DNA from: Clostridium oryzae
Lineage (GTDB): Bacteria; Bacillota; Clostridia; Clostridiales; Clostridiaceae
Assembly: GCF_002029235.1 (NCBI RefSeq)
Contig: NZ_MZGV01000014.1
Location: 1 to 64,000, forward strand
DNA: 64,000 nucleotides
Direction of reading: 5' to 3'
Shown: positions 61,321 through 64,000 of the stretch, piece by piece
How positions within the stretch are numbered: the stretch's first letter is position 1
Layout: each line of letters begins with the position of its first letter
Position numbers and translations under genes: made by a program
Notes under the pieces: model-generated
Databases searched by the model: none
What the model was told of the DNA's origin: nothing
What the model saw: the letters and a program-made list of their open reading frames with translations, nothing else

Positions 61321-61372
61321 AAGTTCAACCATGGGTCTCGCTAAAGCCTTCGAGGTGTAAATTTTAAATTTC
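61321..61372. repeat. Dispersed element R2
   Basis: AAGTTCAACCATGGGTCTCG, then CTAAAGCC and GAGGTGTAAATTT. It matches R1 (56836) over the first 25 positions with few changes, and R3 (59029) over the end. Confidence 0.6.
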
Positions 61373-61546
61373 AGACTGAAAAAATATTATGCAAATAATT
61401 AGAATTAGATGATAAAAAATGCATATTTTGATATAATGAAGCCTTTATTGAATCCATAATAAACAATTATGAGGATAAAATATATTATTTAAATAGATTT
61501 GAAAAGGATTATTTTGCTACTTTAATCTAATGGCCCAATTGTCCTA

Positions 61547-61711
61547 ATGGAAAAGATTAGAGTATTAGATAGCAGTAGTTTGAAGTTAATTATTGAAGAT
61601 ATATTGGATATAGAAACTGTAAAAGATTTAGAATGGTTGGTATTTATAATAAAAATGCCTTGGGCTATAATGGTTAAAAAGGTTGTTTTGAATCTAACTT
61701 ATTTGGGATAA
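61547..61711 (+). pseudogene. Small ORF resembling an Rpn C-terminal tail
   Basis: A 54-codon ORF, VLDSSSLKLIIEDILDIETV then KDLEWLV, similar to the C-terminal motif IEDIL..ETVKDLEK of Rpn/DUF4351 proteins. It shares a 21-nt exact block (61612-61632) with 57359-57379. A fragment, probably not functional. The rest of 61373-61898 holds nothing recognised. Confidence 0.45.
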
Positions 61712-61898
61712 CCAATAGTCACAGGTAACTGCTATAGCATGTGATTTTAAACTTATAGTACTTTCTATAAAGTCCTTATATAATTTTCTTTTATCATTAT
61801 CTTTAAAGCAGGAAAGTATTCTTTCAGATCATTTATTTATCTTTTATAATGATAACCAAATGATTTTATTGTAAACATAAATAAGATATTAAAGCAAT

Positions 61899-61930
61899 AA
61901 GATACTCTTAATTTTTGAGTATCTTTCTTA
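61899..61930 (+). terminator. Terminator-like hairpin
   Basis: AAGATACTC (61899-61907) pairs with GAGTATCTT (61917-61925), followed by TCTTAATTT. No gene directly upstream, so probably a remnant. The stretch 61931-62313 holds only the hairpin at 62120 and no supported gene. Confidence 0.55.
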
Positions 61931-62119
61931 ATTTACATTTTTTGTGTTGTGTACCTGATCTCATTGTAAAAACTGGAACGTAGTGACTAATTTTTACTTG
62001 CTACCGCGTTTTTCACTGATCATGTAGTTAGCGATATGGTTGAGAATTCTATTAAAAGCTGCTGTGAGTTTTTTTGATAGGAATTAGGATTATGGTTACC
62101 ATAAATTCTTGAAATCCAT

Positions 62120-62159
62120 ATGTGGCTGCTGAATAAAGTAATTAATGAGGCAGCCACAT
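62120..62159. repeat. Hairpin family copy 3
   Basis: ATGTGGCTGC (62120-62129) and GCAGCCACAT (62150-62159) with a 20-nt loop, followed by GTTTAAT. The stem equals that of the palindrome at 57396. It may end minus-strand bglA or mark a mobile hairpin. Confidence 0.65.
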
Positions 62160-62313
62160 GTTTAATATTGTATAGGAATTCTATATGAAAACTTAACTTA
62201 TACATGTCAAATTATCGAACGGTTCAACACTCATTCGGCGTGTATAAGTTAATAGTTGCAGTAGAAACCCTATAGTTGACTACTATGAAAGAGTCTTTCA
62301 AGGTTTTCACAAC

Positions 62314-64000
<1,687 letters not shown>

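Overview
The window is about 30% G+C, with AGGAGG-type ribosome sites, strong T-tailed terminators and clostridial gene families (FlxA-like, PepF, DUF4391, GH1/PTS). It fits a chromosomal segment of a Clostridium sensu stricto or close relative. No rRNA, tRNA, CRISPR array or transposase gene was seen.

1-2.6 kb: a secreted NlpC/P60-like protein, a small OB-like protein and an FlxA-like protein. 2.9-16.9 kb: a sucrose/fructoside locus. One LacI regulator precedes an operon of cytosolic GH32 beta-fructosidase, GH172 (ex-DUF2961) and fructokinase. A second operon encodes a sugar ABC transporter (lipoprotein and two permeases, no ATPase), a GH13 alpha-glucosidase, a second fructokinase, sucrose phosphorylase and a second LacI regulator. 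Each operon has its own palindromic operator type. Intact sugars enter by the ABC system and are cleaved in the cytosol by hydrolysis or phosphorolysis; fructose is then phosphorylated.

17-31.7 kb: assorted genes. They include a chemoreceptor, a MerR/TipAS gene whose HTH is cut by an amber stop but which keeps a strong internal start, PepF, a second FlxA-like gene, a WYL regulator with a GyrI-like protein, a peptide deformylase-like protein, an unusual membrane-tailed SecA paralogue, a PucR-type regulator divergent from an Old Yellow Enzyme/FAD oxidoreductase, a MerR regulator and an AAA ATPase. A 29-nt palindrome recurs after several stop codons.

32-61.7 kb: accessory DNA with the features of a defence island. 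It holds a SEC-C protein, a helical-repeat protein, a RecQ-like helicase with an unknown N-terminus, a type III restriction-modification operon extended by a SNF2 helicase and DUF4391, a GHKL-ATPase/PD-(D/E)XK fusion, a Gabija-like pair (GajA/GajB), an amber-interrupted PLD nuclease, a WYL regulator, a phage replisome-organizer-like protein and an Rpn nuclease. Gene debris (deformylase, MmcQ/YjbR, winged-helix tail, Rpn tails) and repeated hairpins lie between them.

62.3-64 kb (minus strand): a GH1 6-phospho-beta-glucosidase downstream of a PTS cellobiose IIA gene that runs off the end. The GH1 acid/base position is Gln.
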